From Chitinophagaceae bacterium (GTDB lineage Bacteria > Bacteroidota > Bacteroidia > Chitinophagales > Chitinophagaceae): a stretch of DNA of 7,178 bases. The position numbers were made by a program, and so were the translations under genes. The stretch is taken from positions 1 to 7,178 of the forward strand of contig PLXD01000640.1 of the NCBI GenBank assembly GCA_003151295.1. Direction: 5' to 3'. Shown here piece by piece: positions 5,532-7,178 of the stretch (the stretch's first letter is position 1; every line of letters begins with the position of its first letter). Under the pieces are notes generated by a model. That model was not told the DNA's origin and did not search any database. It saw only the letters and a list, made by a program, of their open reading frames with translations.

Positions 5532-6777
5532 TATTTTTTAATTTCATTTTAAAATACCAATTGCAATATAAAACGATCGATCCGCCGGAAATGCCCAGGT
5601 AAAGACATATCCTTAGGAAGAGAAATAATATTGAGTCCCTGGGAGGAGTCGCGTACCTGAAGAGCATGAGTATGATATAGCCCGTATAGCCAACCGAATC
5701 TACCAGGTACATGAGGAACCCGATGTTCGCCCGTTCTTTTGTAATGGCTATCAGCCGTTCGAACAGGGTGGTGTGAATAGCGACATAAGGGATATAAACG
5801 CCTAGTCCGATCAGCACCATAAAGGGGAAGCTGCCGAGGCCATTATGCAAACCCCATACGGAAAACAGTAAAATGGCCACGCCGCCCAAACAGGTAAATA
5901 GAGAGAAACGAAAGGCTTTGTAGTGGTTTAAAATGAAAATGGCGAGTCCGTTAATGATCACTACGCCGAAGGAAACCCATAATTCGGATTGGGTAAATAA
6001 GGCAGGAGTTTCGTGATAGCCCAGGTCCCTCCATAACTCGGGAGCAAAATCTGCACGGATACTTCGCAATAAGGTCACAAATAAATATACAATCGTGATA
6101 CCGGCCAATCCCGGGGCGTATTTCATAAAAAAATCCCACCGGGCCTGCGCTTGCATAGGTACGCGCGCGGACCGGTTCGCTATATCAGTTGTCGATGGCG
6201 AGGGAACATAGCTCAGCATGGTAATAAAAAGAAGAGTAGGTATTAAAAAAAGTATGCCTGCAAAAAAGGGCATCCAGTTTTCGGTTACGCCGTTATCAAG
6301 AAGCATTTTCCCGACCGATTTCGAAACGCCGTCCGAGACAATGAAGCTCGCGCATAATCCTGCAATCAGCGCTTCCGTATTTTTTCTGCCTTCTAAAAAT
6401 CCAAGTATCAATCCAAAGACCATTCCAAGGGACAAGCCGTTCAGCAATAGACAAAGAATGTTCCAGGGGCGTGGAACAATGCCAAAGACCAACAGCATGA
6501 ATTCCGCAAAGAAGATCAGGACCAATAGCATTTTTATGCGTTGTCCGGGCTTTATCTCCGATACCATTTTTATACCGACCCATTTGGCGATCACATATCC
6601 GATCGTTTGAGCGATGATCAGTAAAAATTTATAATCGATGCCGAAGAAGACAGCATTGGAATAAATAGCGGCCGTGTAAGGTTTTCTGAAGCCATACATG
6701 CAGAAATAGGTGCCGAATGCCGCGAACAGCGCCCATGCGGGATGGCAGAACAACTTTTGTATGCCTTTTGGATGCAT
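5482..6777 (-). CDS. DUF5690-family 12-helix transporter-like membrane protein (MFS-type)
   Basis: A 431-residue integral membrane protein with about twelve hydrophobic segments: near 13-28, 45-67, 82-101, 105-127, 134-148, 168-189, 220-238, 266-284, 291-310, 315-335, 350-374 and 383-406. A longer polar loop at about 190-218 divides the two halves, as in the major facilitator superfamily. The N-terminal signature TYFCMYGFRKPYTAA (23-37), the loop SEIKPGQRIK (73-82) and LGFLEGRKNTEALIAGL (125-141) are what I associate with DUF5690, a Bacteroidota family without an assigned substrate. The FRKP motif recalls the organophosphate:phosphate antiporter branch (GlpT/UhpT), though that link is only suggestive. 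The ATG at 6777 follows the hydrolase gene by 21 bp. The 3' end overlaps the dehydrogenase start by 50 bp, and the last 14 or so residues (RQIIRLSPGQSSHF) are encoded mostly by that overlap. Confidence 0.85.
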   Translation of the reverse strand: MHPKGIQKLFCHPAWALFAAFGTYFCMYGFRKPYTAAIYSNAVFFGIDYKFLLIIAQTIGYVIAKWVGIKMVSEIKPGQRIKMLLVLIFFAEFMLLVFGIVPRPWNILCLLLNGLSLGMVFGLILGFLEGRKNTEALIAGLCASFIVSDGVSKSVGKMLLDNGVTENWMPFFAGILFLIPTLLFITMLSYVPSPSTTDIANRSARVPMQAQARWDFFMKYAPGLAGITIVYLFVTLLRSIRADFAPELWRDLGYHETPALFTQSELWVSFGVVIINGLAIFILNHYKAFRFSLFTCLGGVAILLFSVWGLHNGLGSFPFMVLIGLGVYIPYVAIHTTLFERLIAITKERANIGFLMYLVDSVGYTGYIILMLFRYATPPRDSILFLFLRICLYLGISGGSIVLYCNWYFKMKLKNNERQIIRLSPGQSSHF

Positions 6778-6798
6778 TGTTTCCGGAAGTGAAAGTGT

Positions 6799-7178
6799 TT
6801 ATTTGTTCAATAATCCCTGCACCTGCAGCCAGTCCCCAAACCTGTCAATCCATGTATCGGAGGGCTGGCCCTGCTTATTCATGCCAAATCCATGGCCCCC
6901 CTTCGAATAAATATGTATTTCTGCGGAATGGCCTGCGGCTAGCCAGGTGCTATATAAATTTATACTCATTGGAACGAGATGCAGTTCATCGTCCGAGGCA
7001 GCGGCTATAAAAATGGGCGGAGCATCTTTTAGCACGGTCGTTGGTAAAGTTGGAGGCACATAGGCATAGATGGGCGCTACGAAATCCGGGCGGTTCTCAG
7101 CGGTATAATCAAAGGCGCTGGCAGTGGCAAGCGTACCTCCTGCCGAGAAACCGATGATGCCAATTTTGTTTGGAGCAA
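6799..7178 (-). CDS. Alpha/beta-hydrolase (acetyl-esterase/BD-FAE type), C-terminal part
   Basis: The - strand frame is open to the window edge and ends at TAA 6801-6799, giving the last 125 residues. All three catalytic elements are visible. The nucleophile elbow is GFSAGG, with Ser at visible residue 11 (codon 7146-7144). The acid-loop is IAAASDDELH. The histidine loop is YSKGGHGFGM. The closing DTWIDRFGDWLQVQGLL helix is typical of the acetyl xylan esterase/BD-FAE group of secreted or periplasmic carbohydrate esterases in Bacteroidota. Its signal peptide, if any, is outside the window. The GTG at 7059 is an internal codon within AYVPP and not a start. The gene is the first visible member of the operon with DUF5690 (21-bp gap) and the dehydrogenase. 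Its substrate is unknown, and it could equally be a general short-chain esterase. Confidence 0.85.
   Translation of the reverse strand, partial: APNKIGIIGFSAGGTLATASAFDYTAENRPDFVAPIYAYVPPTLPTTVLKDAPPIFIAAASDDELHLVPMSINLYSTWLAAGHSAEIHIYSKGGHGFGMNKQGQPSDTWIDRFGDWLQVQGLLNK

Noticed and set aside
6218..6610. 130-codon + strand open frame
   Set aside because: It lies wholly antisense to the DUF5690 gene and has no recognisable domain.

Overview
The window looks like chromosomal DNA from a Bacteroidota bacterium, most likely of the Chitinophagaceae type. Three things point there: a DUF5690 membrane protein, a family I know essentially from Bacteroidota; start codons with AT-rich leaders and no clear Shine-Dalgarno sequence; and a secreted SASA-type esterase of the kind found in polysaccharide-degrading members. 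This assignment is inference, because no rRNA or marker gene is present.

Left part (1-2640). The window opens inside the last 180 codons of a HAD-superfamily hydrolase on the + strand. Behind it, on the - strand, lie the scattered remains of a transketolase gene: an N-terminal block fused by deletion to two or three C-terminal blocks in different frames. Next, also on the - strand, are an intact two-domain protein (YgaP-like membrane anchor plus SRPBCC lipid-binding fold) with a perfect hairpin terminator, a 475-bp gap holding a second decayed reading frame that I cannot name, and an HdeD/DUF308 membrane protein. Together these look like a stress and carbon-metabolism island that is losing genes.

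Middle (2640-4433). A divergent promoter region separates hdeD from an intact, secreted sialate O-acetylesterase-type SGNH esterase on the + strand. Its stop codon is followed by a frameshifted stretch resembling the C-terminal beta-sandwich tail of an alpha-L-rhamnosidase, so a glycoside hydrolase has probably been lost next to the esterase.

Right part (4434-7178). Three - strand genes form a tight operon, read from right to left: an alpha/beta-hydrolase esterase (5' end outside the window), a 12-helix DUF5690 transporter-like protein 21 bp later, and a medium-chain alcohol dehydrogenase whose start lies 50 bp inside the transporter gene. The dehydrogenase resembles the subfamily associated with phosphonate catabolism (HpnZ type), but all four structural-zinc cysteines are replaced. 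The operon could take up and oxidise a small alcohol-containing compound, possibly an organophosphonate or sugar derivative. This transporter-dehydrogenase pair is the most interesting functional lead in the window. I found no CRISPR array, tRNA, rRNA, insertion sequence or phage gene.
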